Source: Winogradskyella aurantia (lineage in GTDB: Bacteria; Bacteroidota; Bacteroidia; Flavobacteriales; Flavobacteriaceae). From it: DNA of 64,000 nt. Of this stretch, positions 1 through 9,784 are shown in pieces (position 1 is the first letter of the stretch; each line of letters opens with the position of its first letter). The stretch is from contig NZ_NGJN01000002.1 of NCBI RefSeq assembly GCF_002266855.1, forward strand, positions 470,116 through 534,115, read 5' to 3'. The notes under the pieces are model-generated. The model was not told the DNA's origin. It worked only from the letters and a program-made list of their open reading frames with translations, and did no database searches. Position numbers and translations under genes: made by a program.

Positions 1-885
1 TCCAATATCAGTGTGGTTTTTGGATATGTTACTACTAACGCTGGTATACAAAGGTTTAAGTTTTTGTTGGGAAATAAGTCGTAATGAGTCTTTTTTTCCA
101 TTATTTAGATGAAGCCTAATATACTTGGCCATGTCTGCAGCATTAGAAATAAGGCCTCCCGCAGGGTCAGTTGTTAGGGCATAGTATTTTGGATAGGAAG
201 AAATTTGAGCTGCAAGGTCATTTTTAAGAGTTCTGTCGAAAGTATTATACGTGCTCGATGACATTTCAAGAGGCTCTAAAACCCTCGAATACATAAAGTC
301 TTCAAAGGACATGCCCGATATTTTTTCTATCACATAGCCAGCCGTGGTATAATCTATGTTGGAATTAGCAAAATATTGTCCCGGTGGATAGCGACAAATC
401 TTATTAGACTTGACTTTCTCTAAAAAGTTGAGGGGCGATTCTATATCAATTGTTAATCCAAATTCGTGTAAATATTCTTGAGTCCAGCCTGTGGTGTGTT
501 CTAAGAGATGAATAATTTTTAACGGGTGCGCTTTTTCCCATGGATTTTTAAAATTAATTTCTGGTGCAACGGACATGAGGTGGTCGTCCAAAGAAATTTT
601 ACCTTCCTCAACGAGTAGCATTAAACCAAGCGCTGTAAGACTTTGACTAAGTGAACCTACAGGAAATAGCGATTGTTCCGTTATCAATGTATCATCTCCA
701 CGTCTCTTACCAAAATTTTTAAGGATTAGAACGGAATCTGCATTAACAATGCTCATTTGCATACCATCAATTTTCTTAGCCTTTAGGATGTCATCTATTC
801 TATTGGCTAATACATTTAAGTCGTTTGGTTGACTAAAGCAGAGACAAAAGGAGAAAACAAAAACCGAGAGGGATAGACGTCTCAT
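1..885 (-). CDS. beta-lactamase/serine hydrolase-like secreted protein, 3' end cut by window, catalytic residues replaced
   Basis: An open frame runs from an ATG at 885 off the left edge, giving at least 295 residues. The N-terminus is a signal peptide ending near CFSQ. The fold matches class C beta-lactamase/PBP4*-type hydrolases: a VGS segment near residue 77, a HLLEHTTG motif, and a GYVIEKISG helix. The catalytic SxxK tetrad reads S78-L-S-Q81, so Lys is Gln. The Tyr of the YxN motif is Asn (FANSNIDY where the family has YSN followed by GY). With both general-base residues missing, the protein is probably a non-catalytic member, perhaps peptidoglycan- or ligand-binding. Family assignment is secure; loss of activity is inference, and the C-terminal KTG/HxG region is outside the window. 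Confidence 0.85.
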   Translation of the reverse strand, partial: MRRLSLSVFVFSFCLCFSQPNDLNVLANRIDDILKAKKIDGMQMSIVNADSVLILKNFGKRRGDDTLITEQSLFPVGSLSQSLTALGLMLLVEEGKISLDDHLMSVAPEINFKNPWEKAHPLKIIHLLEHTTGWTQEYLHEFGLTIDIESPLNFLEKVKSNKICRYPPGQYFANSNIDYTTAGYVIEKISGMSFEDFMYSRVLEPLEMSSSTYNTFDRTLKNDLAAQISSYPKYYALTTDPAGGLISNAADMAKYIRLHLNNGKKDSLRLISQQKLKPLYTSVSSNISKNHTDIG

Positions 886-1037
886 AATTATATAGTTGCG
901 GGGCTAAAATACAATAAATAATAAAAGTTTAAGAAGCGTTATGGTGAAATAAATTAGTTTAAATTATAGGGATTTGTACACCTCTAATAGAAACTAGATT
1001 TGGCCATTTCAATTTCTTTTGATTAAACTAAATTGAT

Positions 1038-2765
1038 TTAATCTTTCTGTTTAAAAACAACTTTGCCATCAAAGATGGTCATGGCTATTCTAGTGTTTAA
1101 AATATCATTCTCTGGAACGGTCATTAAATCTTGATCATAAATTGTAAAGTCTGCCAGTTTACCTTTTTCAATAGAGCCTTTTATGTCTTCTTCAAAAGCA
1201 CCAAACGCTGCATCTAAGGTGTAAGACTTTAAGGCTTGTTCTCGTGTCATTTTTTGTTCAGGCTCATAACCGCCTTCTGGGGTACCTTTTAAGGTTTTAC
1301 GACTCACACTGGCAAAAAAACTGGCAATAGGATTAATGGGTTCTACGGGGACATCGGTGCCATTAACAATAGGTACACCACTCTGTAGTAAGGATTGCCA
1401 CATGTAAGCACCTTCCTTAATTCGTTTTTCACCCAAGCGGTCAATAGCCCATGGTCTATCTGACGACATGTGCACGGCTTGCATAGCTGGTATCACTTTT
1501 AATTCAGCGAAACGTGGAATATCTTCAGGATGTAAGTGCTGTGCATGCTCAATTCTGAATCTATGATCCGAAGCTTTTTCAGGAAGTTGGTTAATAGCCA
1601 ACTCATAGCGGTCTAATATTTCTCTATTAGCTCTATCCCCAATGGCGTGCGAACATACTTGAAATCCATGTTCCAATCCTTTAATGGAAGTTTCCTTTAC
1701 AAACGCCATGGGCAAGGTCTCATGACCAAAATGATCTTGTCTATCCGTGTAGGGTTCTAACAACCACGCCCCACGAGAACCTAAAGCACCATCGCAATTC
1801 AACTTAATGGAGCGAATGGTAAAACGATGGTCTTGATCAACCATAATACCTTTGTCATACCATGCATTTAACAGGTCTTTATCCCATCCTGTGAGCATGG
1901 CATATATCCTTACATCCAACTTATTTTGGGTTTTCATTTGCTCATAAAGTGCAATAGTCTCTTTCGGGATTCCAGCATCATGAAAACTTGTTATCCCATT
2001 CTTGTGACAGGCTTTAACAGCAAGTTCAAAAGCTTGTAAATCCGTCTCTGGTGTACGTTCTGGAATATGTTTTGTTATTAAGGTTTGTGCTCTTTCGTTG
2101 AAAACGCCTGTAGGACGACCAGAGGCATCCACGATAACTTCACCACCGCCTACTTCAAACTTTTTAATTCCGTCGTCGGCTAATTTAACGAGACCTGCAA
2201 TTTCCATAGCCTTTTCATTGGCAAATCCTGCATGGCCACTAGCATGACTCAGGTATACAGGGTTATCTGGAGATACTTCACTTAGTCTGTAATGGGTTTG
2301 AAACCCATTCACCATATCCTTTGGTAAAGAATCCCATTTACTTTGGTGCCAACCTCGGCCTGTTATCCACTCTCCAGGTTTTGCTGTTTTTACGCGTTCG
2401 GCAACAGCATCAATAATGTCTTGATAGCTGGTTGTCCCCAAAAGGTCTAGTCTTAGTTCGTTGTAGCCAAGTCCCATAAAGTGACCATGGCCTTCAATTA
2501 GACCAGGTGTCATGGTTTTACCTTCTAAATCGATAAGTTGGGTATTTTCATTTTTAAACATTTCGGCCTCAGCTAAGCTTCCGGTAAATAAAATTTTATT
2601 GTCTTTTACGGCCACCGCTTCTACAATTGGTTGAGCTTCTTCAACCGTATAGATAGTCCCACCAAAAATGAGCATTGTAGCATAATCCTGCTTTGGTTGA
2701 GAACAACCAAAACACAAAAGAATAAGAGATAGACTAATTATTTGAGCGGTTACATTAAATTTCAT
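1038..2765 (-). CDS. amidohydrolase family lipoprotein, YtcJ-like
   Basis: This 575-residue protein begins with a lipoprotein signal whose lipobox ends at Cys21 (LLCFGC). The metal-dependent amidohydrolase barrel follows: H93-G-H95 in GLIEGHGHF, a SHAIGD histidine, RIEHAQH, and the distal Asp in NGTDVPVEP. The family (Amidohydro_3, YtcJ/exoenzyme regulatory protein type) hydrolyses C-N bonds of amides or cyclic ureides; the real substrate is unknown. Export as a lipoprotein suggests periplasmic or surface work. It is related to the lipoprotein amidohydrolase at 26419-28125 but is not a recent duplicate. Start chosen at the ATG directly ahead of the lipobox signal. Confidence 0.9.
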   Translation of the reverse strand: MKFNVTAQIISLSLILLCFGCSQPKQDYATMLIFGGTIYTVEEAQPIVEAVAVKDNKILFTGSLAEAEMFKNENTQLIDLEGKTMTPGLIEGHGHFMGLGYNELRLDLLGTTSYQDIIDAVAERVKTAKPGEWITGRGWHQSKWDSLPKDMVNGFQTHYRLSEVSPDNPVYLSHASGHAGFANEKAMEIAGLVKLADDGIKKFEVGGGEVIVDASGRPTGVFNERAQTLITKHIPERTPETDLQAFELAVKACHKNGITSFHDAGIPKETIALYEQMKTQNKLDVRIYAMLTGWDKDLLNAWYDKGIMVDQDHRFTIRSIKLNCDGALGSRGAWLLEPYTDRQDHFGHETLPMAFVKETSIKGLEHGFQVCSHAIGDRANREILDRYELAINQLPEKASDHRFRIEHAQHLHPEDIPRFAELKVIPAMQAVHMSSDRPWAIDRLGEKRIKEGAYMWQSLLQSGVPIVNGTDVPVEPINPIASFFASVSRKTLKGTPEGGYEPEQKMTREQALKSYTLDAAFGAFEEDIKGSIEKGKLADFTIYDQDLMTVPENDILNTRIAMTIFDGKVVFKQKD

Positions 2766-3004
2766 ATTTGATTATTTTAAGGAGGGGAAGTTACAATAAA
2801 TTCTAAAAAAGCAGAGTAAATGGGACCATAAGATTCACTACTATTGCTTTATGTTAAAATAGTTCTATTATTATGGTTGAATGTACTCGCAAAGACTATT
2901 GGACCATGTTTGAGACCTACCGATTTCATATCTAAAGCGCATAGGCACTGGTTATGCCCGTTCTGAGCTTTCGGTAAGCATTAAGTCGTTTTGAAGATGT
3001 CTAT

Positions 3005-3937
3005 TTAGTCTTTTAAATCCTTAATTTTACTATCCTCCAAAGACACTCTTGTTCTTGGAAGACTTTCCGGATAATTTTTTTGGATAAATTCAATCATTTT
3101 TTCTCTTATAAATACTCTTAAATCCCATGTTGTGGGGGAATCCTTTGCACTTACCAAAAGTCTGATTTCTACATTGGACTCTTTTGAATCGGTAACTTGG
3201 AGTACGTTTACTTTTTTATCCCATAAATCAGTACTATTCAATAACCTTGTCAACTCCTTACGAAGTGCTTCAAAAGAAATGGTATAGTCCGTATAAATAA
3301 AAACTGTACCCAATATATCTGCACTGGTTCTTGTCCAATTCTGAAACGGCTTTTCTATAAAGTAGGAGGTGGGCAATACCAAACGTCTCTTGTCCCATAT
3401 TCTAACAACAATATAGGTAAGGTTTATCTCCTCTATCCAGCCCCACTCATTTTCAACAACCACAGCATCATCAACTCTAAATGGTTGTGTAATAGCTATT
3501 TGAATACCGGCCAGTAGTGTTCCCACAATTTTTTGTGCTGAAAGACCAATGATAATCCCCGCAACACCAGCTGAAGCAAATATTCCTATCCCAATTTCCC
3601 TAATGCCTTCAATAGACATTAATATTAAGCCAACGGCAATAATGACAATAACAAACACAATTACTTTTTCAAGTAAATTAATCTGAGTGTGAAGTTTTCT
3701 GGATTTAAGATTGTCTTCTTTTGAAATATCATAACGTTTAAGTAATCGTTTTTTTAGGATTCGCACTATTTCAATAATTATTAACGAAATAAATACGATA
3801 ACCAGGCTTTTTCGAAGTGTTGTCAAAACATCATCAGCGATATATTCAGATAAATCAAGAAAAGGGAATAAATGATTAAACAGTATTAAAACGATTAGAA
3901 TAGCAATACCTATTAATAGACGTAAATATTTTTTCAT
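3005..3937 (-). CDS. MscS family mechanosensitive channel
   Basis: This 310-residue inner-membrane protein has hydrophobic segments near residues 5-25, 42-62 and 88-110. The conserved MscS pore helix follows, rich in Gly and Ala (SAGVAGIIIGLSAQ, about 121-134). The beta domain has the QPFRVDDAVVVE and PTSYFIEKPFQNWTR motifs (about 150-203). A cytoplasmic alpha/beta tail completes it. Such channels release solutes on hypo-osmotic shock. A gap of about 240 bp separates it from the amidohydrolase and about 110 bp from the patatin gene, so it may be transcribed alone. A second, shorter MscS lies at 10718-11560. Confidence 0.92.
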   Translation of the reverse strand: MKKYLRLLIGIAILIVLILFNHLFPFLDLSEYIADDVLTTLRKSLVIVFISLIIIEIVRILKKRLLKRYDISKEDNLKSRKLHTQINLLEKVIVFVIVIIAVGLILMSIEGIREIGIGIFASAGVAGIIIGLSAQKIVGTLLAGIQIAITQPFRVDDAVVVENEWGWIEEINLTYIVVRIWDKRRLVLPTSYFIEKPFQNWTRTSADILGTVFIYTDYTISFEALRKELTRLLNSTDLWDKKVNVLQVTDSKESNVEIRLLVSAKDSPTTWDLRVFIREKMIEFIQKNYPESLPRTRVSLEDSKIKDLKD

Positions 3938-4046
3938 GTAGTAATTATTAAATTTTATAGTGTGCGTCTAGTGAAGCACATTGAAATGTCTTTAGCTCTA
4001 TTTTATCAGTTTCACTGCTGTTGACATGAACTTTAAAATCTGTGTC

Positions 4047-4802
4047 TTAGGGCTTTTTAAGTTGCTCCAATGGTTGTTTCGAATCCTCGTAACCTTTTTT
4101 AATCAGAGCATCAACGTGATTGGTGTCGGAACGATTGAATTCCGATAAATCAGGTTCAATTAATAAATCGGCTTCCTTAGATTGTAATTTATCAGACTTT
4201 TGAATTAAAAAGTGAAAACTATTCATAATCACATCGAGAATATTATCCGGTTTTTGATACTTGTGATTTGAATTTAAATCGACACCGATAATAAAATCAA
4301 CACCCTTTTCCTTCATAGTCTTTACGGGTACGTTTTCGACAATGCCACCATCAACGAGCATTGTTCCATTGATTTCTACGGGATTGAAGATGCCTGGTAT
4401 ACATGTGCTTGCCATTACTGCGGTAGCTAAAGGACCTTTGTCTAAAACTATTTTCTTCCCACTGGTTATATCAGTTGCAATAATGGCTAGAGGAATATCG
4501 GAGTCTTCAATATTTTTTTCTCCGATATGCTCAATAATGAGTTCTCCCAACTTCTCATTTGAAAGTAAGCCATAACGCGTTAAGGAAATCGCGCTTATAT
4601 CAACCCACTTTAATTGTGAAGCGATACGGCTTATTTCATCACAACTTTTTCCAAAGGCAAAAAATGCTCCCACAAAAGCTCCTATGCTGGTACCTGCAAT
4701 ATGTTGAACCTCAATATTGTATTCTTCTAACCGTCTCAAAACGCCAACATGAGCTGCACCCAATACGGCACCACCACCCAATGCTAAACCTATTTCTTTC
4801 AT
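4047..4802 (-). CDS. patatin-like phospholipase family protein (RssA type)
   Basis: A compact 251-residue patatin domain. The oxyanion loop reads GGGAVLG (residues 9-15), the nucleophile elbow is G37-T-S39-I-G41, and the catalytic Asp is in D151-G-G (LVDGGIVENVP). There is no signal peptide or membrane segment, so it should be a cytosolic or membrane-associated lipid acyl hydrolase. Length and motif order match bacterial RssA-like patatins. It lacks the BamA-type C-terminal domain seen in some Bacteroidota patatins. Substrate not predictable. Confidence 0.9.
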   Translation of the reverse strand: MKEIGLALGGGAVLGAAHVGVLRRLEEYNIEVQHIAGTSIGAFVGAFFAFGKSCDEISRIASQLKWVDISAISLTRYGLLSNEKLGELIIEHIGEKNIEDSDIPLAIIATDITSGKKIVLDKGPLATAVMASTCIPGIFNPVEINGTMLVDGGIVENVPVKTMKEKGVDFIIGVDLNSNHKYQKPDNILDVIMNSFHFLIQKSDKLQSKEADLLIEPDLSEFNRSDTNHVDALIKKGYEDSKQPLEQLKKP

Positions 4803-5126
4803 ATCGTTTAAGATTTCTTTTTAATTATGATGTAAATGACCCACTGTGTTTAGTTATGTGCTCTTGTTTATTAATGATCATAATGTAACTATTTGTAGTG
4901 ATTTTAGGTCAGCTATTTATGAAAAAATACGAATGTTAAACCTTAAAGATAGCTAATGCAAGTAAAATTCATCAATCCAATTCGGTCACCACAAAATAAT
5001 ACCTTGGAGAGCTGCTGGGTTAATCGCTTTCTCGATTTCCTATAATTAATACGAAGTGGGAATAACATATTAAAATTTTACGAAACACAAGGCAAATGAT
5101 ACTTAAAGTAATTTTTATTTTCTTTT
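4803..5126. other. intergenic, no gene seen
   Basis: About 320 bp between the patatin start and the VIT1 stop. It is AT-rich with stop codons in all frames. I see no strong hairpin and no TAnnTTTG box in either direction. Confidence 0.5.
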
Positions 5127-5843
5127 TTATGCAATGTTGACATTAAATAAATACCCAACCAATGCTGTTAAGCCCATGGCTACAGTACCCCAAAATACAA
5201 TTCTGACAACCGCTTTTCTGATACTTGAACCACCTGCTTTAGCCGCCAATGCACCTAAAAGGATTAAAAAAAACAGCGCGAAACCATAGAGCGCATATTC
5301 TATGCTGTTTAGGGGAAGAAACATTGCAACTATAAAAGGCAGTAACCCTCCGACGGTAAAGGCAGAGCCAGAAGCAAAAGCAGCTTGCATAGGTTTGGCT
5401 TGACTAATTTCATTAATACCCAATTCTTCCCTAATATGAGTTCCTAAAGCATCGTGTTCCGTTAATTCCTTTGCTACAGTTAATGCAGTTTCTTTTTTTA
5501 AGCCCCGTAGTTCAAATATCTCTGTAAGTCTCTGTAGTTCTAACTCAGGCATTTCATTAAGCTCTTGCTTTTCGCGTTCTATGTCGGCCTTTTCTACATC
5601 TGTTTGAGAACTTACCGAAACATACTCGCCTGCGGCCATGGACAAAGCACCAGCAACAAGTCCTGCTAGAGTTGCTAATATAATGGGTTCGCGCGTATCA
5701 CTTGCAGCAGCGACACCAATTGCGATACTTGCGGTAGATAAAATGCCGTCATTTGCACCAAGGACAGCAGCCCTTAACCAATTACTTCTATGAATGTAAT
5801 GGCTTTCCAAATAATTGTCTAACCCTTTTGTTTTATCTGTCAT
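5127..5843 (-). CDS. VIT1/CCC1 family iron/manganese transporter
   Basis: This 238-residue protein has the family N-terminal signature HRSNWLRAAVLGANDGILS with the first membrane segment. A second membrane segment (LATLAGLVAGALSMAAGEYVSVSSQ) follows. Then comes a charged cytosolic helix-rich loop (about residues 85-145, many Glu/His) and three C-terminal membrane helices. VIT/CCC1 proteins move Fe2+ or Mn2+ out of the cytosol, and the Glu-rich loop is the metal-binding domain in that family. It is divergent to the DUF481 gene with a 289-bp intergenic region. Confidence 0.9.
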   Translation of the reverse strand: MTDKTKGLDNYLESHYIHRSNWLRAAVLGANDGILSTASIAIGVAAASDTREPIILATLAGLVAGALSMAAGEYVSVSSQTDVEKADIEREKQELNEMPELELQRLTEIFELRGLKKETALTVAKELTEHDALGTHIREELGINEISQAKPMQAAFASGSAFTVGGLLPFIVAMFLPLNSIEYALYGFALFFLILLGALAAKAGGSSIRKAVVRIVFWGTVAMGLTALVGYLFNVNIA

Positions 5844-6087
5844 TGCATTAAAGCCAATCCGGTCTCAAGGAATCTTGTTTTTTGAGGTATTCTAGTTTAT
5901 ATAAATATAGGAAAAATGTAGTAGTTTTACTTCAAAGGTTAGCTTTTATTAATTCAAAATAGTGTTGATTTGAAGAAGGGTTTTTGACTAATAGAGGGTA
6001 TGTCGTTTTATCACTGTTTGCTGCTATCTCAATAGATTTAAAGCCTAATATCTCCAGTTTTATAATAGGAAATAGTCCATAAATGGA

Positions 6088-6095
6088 TATATTTG
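6088..6095 (+). promoter_or_regulatory. Bacteroidota -7 promoter box for the DUF481 gene
   Basis: TATATTTG is an exact match to the TAnnTTTG -7 consensus and lies 37 bp before the ATG at 6133. No convincing -33 TTTG/TTG is found at the usual distance. Confidence 0.5.
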
Positions 6096-6132
6096 CGCCT
6101 TTCAAAAAACAGAAATCTTATAGCGCGATAAA

Positions 6133-6894
6133 ATGAAAACCATTCTATATTGTTTCTTATTTTTTCCAATATGGCTTTCGGCGCAAATAAACGAAAGCGA
6201 CACGCTAAGTTTCAAAGCCAATCTCTCGTTAACTGGATTTTATCAAGGAGGAAATGTAGAGACCTTAATCTTTAGGGCAAAATCGGATATGAGCTTTAAA
6301 CCATTAAAGAATTGGGTTTACAAAACCAAAAACTCCTACATATACCAAGAGTTCGGCAAAGAAAAGGCCGATGAGGACATTTTGAGTCTTAACTTTTTAT
6401 ATCTAAATCCTGACCGAAAAATTTATCCTCTAGTATTGGGCTTTATCAGTACAAATTTTCGAAGAGAGATTGATTTGCGTTATCTAGTAGGAGGTGGGGT
6501 TACTTTTGAAATCTTTAAAAAGGATGATAACTGGCTAAAACTCGCCGTTTCAAGTGAATATGAACAAACCTACTTTGACGAGACCGATTTTAATATTTCG
6601 GAGTATGATGGACAAGAGTCCCTAAATACAATTCGCGGAACGGTATGGTTGAATGGGAAGTACCATTTGTTTAAAAAAAAGCTCATCCTAAGTCATGAAA
6701 GTTATTTTCAGCCGTCTCTTGAACAAAGTAATAATTTTCGTTGGCAGGCAGATATAGGTTTAGAATTACCCATTTGGAAGTATCTGAACTTTAAAATAAA
6801 CTACATCCATACCTTTGAGAGTATCGTAATACAAAGTCAAAAGCGCGTTGATAGGTTTTTAACTTTTGGGTTTACTATAAAAAGCTACGAATAA
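6133..6894 (+). CDS. DUF481 family outer-membrane beta-barrel protein
   Basis: This 253-residue protein has a cleavable signal (ends LSAQ). Alternating aromatic/hydrophobic beta strands run to the C-terminus (FLTFGFTIKSYE). Phrases such as LTGFYQGGNVETL and KNSYIYQEFGKEKADEDI match the DUF481 family (YdiY-like), which forms small outer-membrane barrels of unknown function. A TATATTTG box lies 37 bp upstream. It is one of only four intact plus-strand genes in the window and is divergent to the VIT1 transporter. Confidence 0.8.
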   Translation: MKTILYCFLFFPIWLSAQINESDTLSFKANLSLTGFYQGGNVETLIFRAKSDMSFKPLKNWVYKTKNSYIYQEFGKEKADEDILSLNFLYLNPDRKIYPLVLGFISTNFRREIDLRYLVGGGVTFEIFKKDDNWLKLAVSSEYEQTYFDETDFNISEYDGQESLNTIRGTVWLNGKYHLFKKKLILSHESYFQPSLEQSNNFRWQADIGLELPIWKYLNFKINYIHTFESIVIQSQKRVDRFLTFGFTIKSYE

Positions 6895-6989
6895 CCCAAG
6901 TTTACCCAAAAAAAGTAGTTGGCGAAAGATTTCCTGTTTGAATACAACTATAAACTGGCAGAGTAGAAGGTTAAAATGAACTTTTCTTA

Positions 6990-7637
6990 TTATTCCTGAG
7001 ACATAGTATTTGGGAGTAAGGCAGTGTCCTTTACAAAACAAATAGATGTCTTAACATAATAACTGCACCAACACACAATCCCTATCCATTTAATTCCATC
7101 TTCAATAAAATATTCCCAATCACCGAGCTGGTTTGTCAAGAATTGTTCTGCAATGGTATCTACAAAAACAGAAGATGAAAGCAATGAAAGTGCTAACAAA
7201 AAAAGGAGAATATCTGTTTGCATTATAATATGTCTAAACTGTACCATATAAATCAATACAGCAATACCCAATAGTGTGATTGTTATAGTATCACTTAATC
7301 CAATTTGAAAACTAAAGTATTCGTGAATTTGAAATAAATCGTCAATCATCAAATAAGCGGATAAAAACGCAGAAGAAAGAAGAAATAAGTATTTTTCTCT
7401 TAGTTCTAAATGTTTAAGTATATACGCTACAATAGCACATGTTGTACCAGCAATACACCATAATAAAATCCCCAAATTTGAAAGGAACCCAGATATTGGG
7501 TGAATACCTGCTACAGTTGTTGTATCGCGCGTAAATGTTGGTATAGGGATGTCAAATAAAATGCTAATTACCGCAATCGCCAAAAGAATCATTATTGCAG
7601 GGAAGAAAATTATTAATAAAAGTTTCGTAGATGCCAT
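6990..7637 (-). CDS. six-helix integral membrane protein of unknown function
   Basis: The frame is open from 7697, but the ATG at 7637 (MASTKLLLII) is the likelier start because the 20 residues before it are basic and unlike a membrane protein N-terminus. About 215 residues with six hydrophobic segments. Polar residues lie inside or next to helices (DDLFQIHEY and EDGIKWIGI), so acidic and His side chains cluster near the membrane, as in some membrane hydrolases. That likeness is weak and I do not assign a family. Convergent with the DUF481 gene, 95 bp apart. Confidence 0.7.
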   Translation of the reverse strand: MASTKLLLIIFFPAIMILLAIAVISILFDIPIPTFTRDTTTVAGIHPISGFLSNLGILLWCIAGTTCAIVAYILKHLELREKYLFLLSSAFLSAYLMIDDLFQIHEYFSFQIGLSDTITITLLGIAVLIYMVQFRHIIMQTDILLFLLALSLLSSSVFVDTIAEQFLTNQLGDWEYFIEDGIKWIGIVCWCSYYVKTSICFVKDTALLPNTMSQE

Positions 7638-7948
7638 TTTCAAAATTGGCACCTGCCTAGGTTTTAAGTGTAACATACATGTTAATCGCTTGGTCAATTT
7701 TTTATATGTATCAGTAACCTAGGTTAATCTTAACCGGTCTTGACACTAAGGACAAAAACAACTTTCAATTCAATTGTCTTTATTTATTAATTACAAATGC
7801 CTCAACCCATTAAGGATGAGCATATAAACTGCTAATTTAAAAAATAAAAGCAAATAAAAATTCCATCCATCAAGTAATTGCAAAATATTTTAAAGAGCTA
7901 AATATTACTTGTAAAAAGAAAAATTATGTCTAAACAGATTGTAATATC

Positions 7949-9220
7949 CTATTTTCTGGTTGCTCTATGAAAAAATAAGGATTCATTTTTCAATAAATCT
8001 AAATCGGGTTTAAATGTCATGGATAGTTCTGCTCTATCGTAGGCCTTCTTTGAATATAGGGTAGCTAATTTTTTGATATCCTCATGACTTATCGTTTCTA
8101 TTGATTTAAATACCTTTTGTAATCGTAACATAACTTCAATATTACCGCCACCATCTCTAGCAATAGGCCGAAAAGCATCATCAAAAAAATCTATCATGGA
8201 AATTTTGGGAACGGTTATGCGGTCGTAGCGGACATTATTTTCTTTGGTATCTGCAATACTTTCATTCCATAAAAAAAACAATCGTTCATGACTACCAATG
8301 ATTTGAATGGCGGTACCTGGATCATTAATACCAGGGGATAAGGCTTTACTTGCAATTTCCGATAATGCAATAAATCCAAATCGAGGGTCTTCTTCAAACC
8401 ATCTCGTATCTCCGACATGAATAGCATTATTAATCTTTTGTTTTATCTCATCTAAGTCTAAATCCTTATGTTTCAGAAAGGCTATTACCTCAAAATTTTC
8501 ATGGATAAAATCACCTGGAAGACAATTAAGTTGAATTTTTAAATTGCTCTCTTCAGCTAATTCTTGTAGAGCTGCCATATCTATGTGTTGCACATAGCCA
8601 ACAGAATTACTAAGAACTGATTGTGCGTCTGAAAGTGGGTTCACAATTGGAAGAGCATTTGAGAACGGTGACTTAATATGTGAGGCTAATGACTTAGCCG
8701 CGACCGATTCCACCTGCGATATGGTGTGTTCTAATCGTCCTAATCTTGAAACACTGTTAACCCATCTTAAGAAGGTGAGAATAACCAGTGCAAATAAGAT
8801 TAACGTGAATAAAAAAAGAATAAATACGCCAGACTTACCGTAAAACCCATTGTCCAATGCTACGGTAGCCACGATACTAAATATGAAGGACCCTATAAAA
8901 ACCGATAGTGCATTTTGTGACATATCATCTGTTACTACTATCTTGAAAGACCTCGGGGTAGCTGTATTGCTCGCTGAAGCAAATGCCGATAACATCGATC
9001 CAACTGCAAATATTGAGATCACCAACATACTAGAGGAGATGGTATCTAGTAAACCTTTAATCGATTCTGTTTTTATGTCAGGAACTAGTGTGTCCAATTT
9101 GGTCCCATCCGCTTGGTGGGCAAATAAGGCCGCAGCAATAGAGACCAAACAGAAAAGTAAAGGTCTAAACCACAATTGTTCACGCAACTTGTGAAAATAA
9201 ATAAATAACTTTTTTTTCAT
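7949..9220 (-). CDS. DUF2254 family membrane protein
   Basis: This 423-residue protein has about four membrane helices in the first 150 residues. The family signature SMLVISIFAVGSMLSAFASASNT is followed by TPRSFKIVVTDDMSQNALSVFIGSFIFS. A soluble alpha/beta C-terminal half contains GFIALSEIASKALSPGINDPGTA, a hallmark of DUF2254. Function is unknown. The gene stands alone with a long upstream region. Confidence 0.88.
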   Translation of the reverse strand: MKKKLFIYFHKLREQLWFRPLLFCLVSIAAALFAHQADGTKLDTLVPDIKTESIKGLLDTISSSMLVISIFAVGSMLSAFASASNTATPRSFKIVVTDDMSQNALSVFIGSFIFSIVATVALDNGFYGKSGVFILFLFTLILFALVILTFLRWVNSVSRLGRLEHTISQVESVAAKSLASHIKSPFSNALPIVNPLSDAQSVLSNSVGYVQHIDMAALQELAEESNLKIQLNCLPGDFIHENFEVIAFLKHKDLDLDEIKQKINNAIHVGDTRWFEEDPRFGFIALSEIASKALSPGINDPGTAIQIIGSHERLFFLWNESIADTKENNVRYDRITVPKISMIDFFDDAFRPIARDGGGNIEVMLRLQKVFKSIETISHEDIKKLATLYSKKAYDRAELSMTFKPDLDLLKNESLFFHRATRK

Positions 9221-9784
9221 GACCTCAAAATTTGGTTTTAATAAAGATTCACAACTCTAAGCTTAATTATAACGCTATTTGGACTAGTATAAGGTACTAA
9301 ATTATATAGCAATAAATTAGCCTAGTTGAATCTAACATTTAAACTATGTGTTATTAATTGGATTTATATAATACAAGATCAGAACTCCTATAAATTGCAC
9401 TAGGGTTCTAGGTCGTATTTCTTGTACAAATTAAAGGGCAAGTTTATGAAATGACTAAGAATAACTCAATCTTGTGTTTTCTGTTTAATTCCATTTTTTG
9501 CTTGAAACTGATTTAGTCAGGCTCGTTTATTTCTTAATTGTACTAGCTATCGATTACTTGTCTTAGGGTCTTAATTGTTGCACAAAACACCTGTATATGT
9601 TTGGTTTCATAGTTCAGCCTTTGTGCTGCCTCACGTGCTTTAAATACCTAATTTGACTGACTGTAGGTAGAACATTTAGCAGTGTTAAAAAACAGTAATT
9701 GGTAAGGATAAAGCTCGGTAAGATATTTGTAATTAAGCGATTACTAGAAATAAATTAATATCAATATTAATATTAATAGGTGTT
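9221..9784. other. long intergenic region without recognised gene
   Basis: 564 bp of AT-rich DNA between the DUF2254 start and the SnoaL-like stop. No open frame of note in either direction and no clear promoter box. A small AT palindrome (about 9760-9777, repeated ATATTAAT) lies just downstream of the SnoaL-like stop and could weakly terminate it. Confidence 0.5.
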
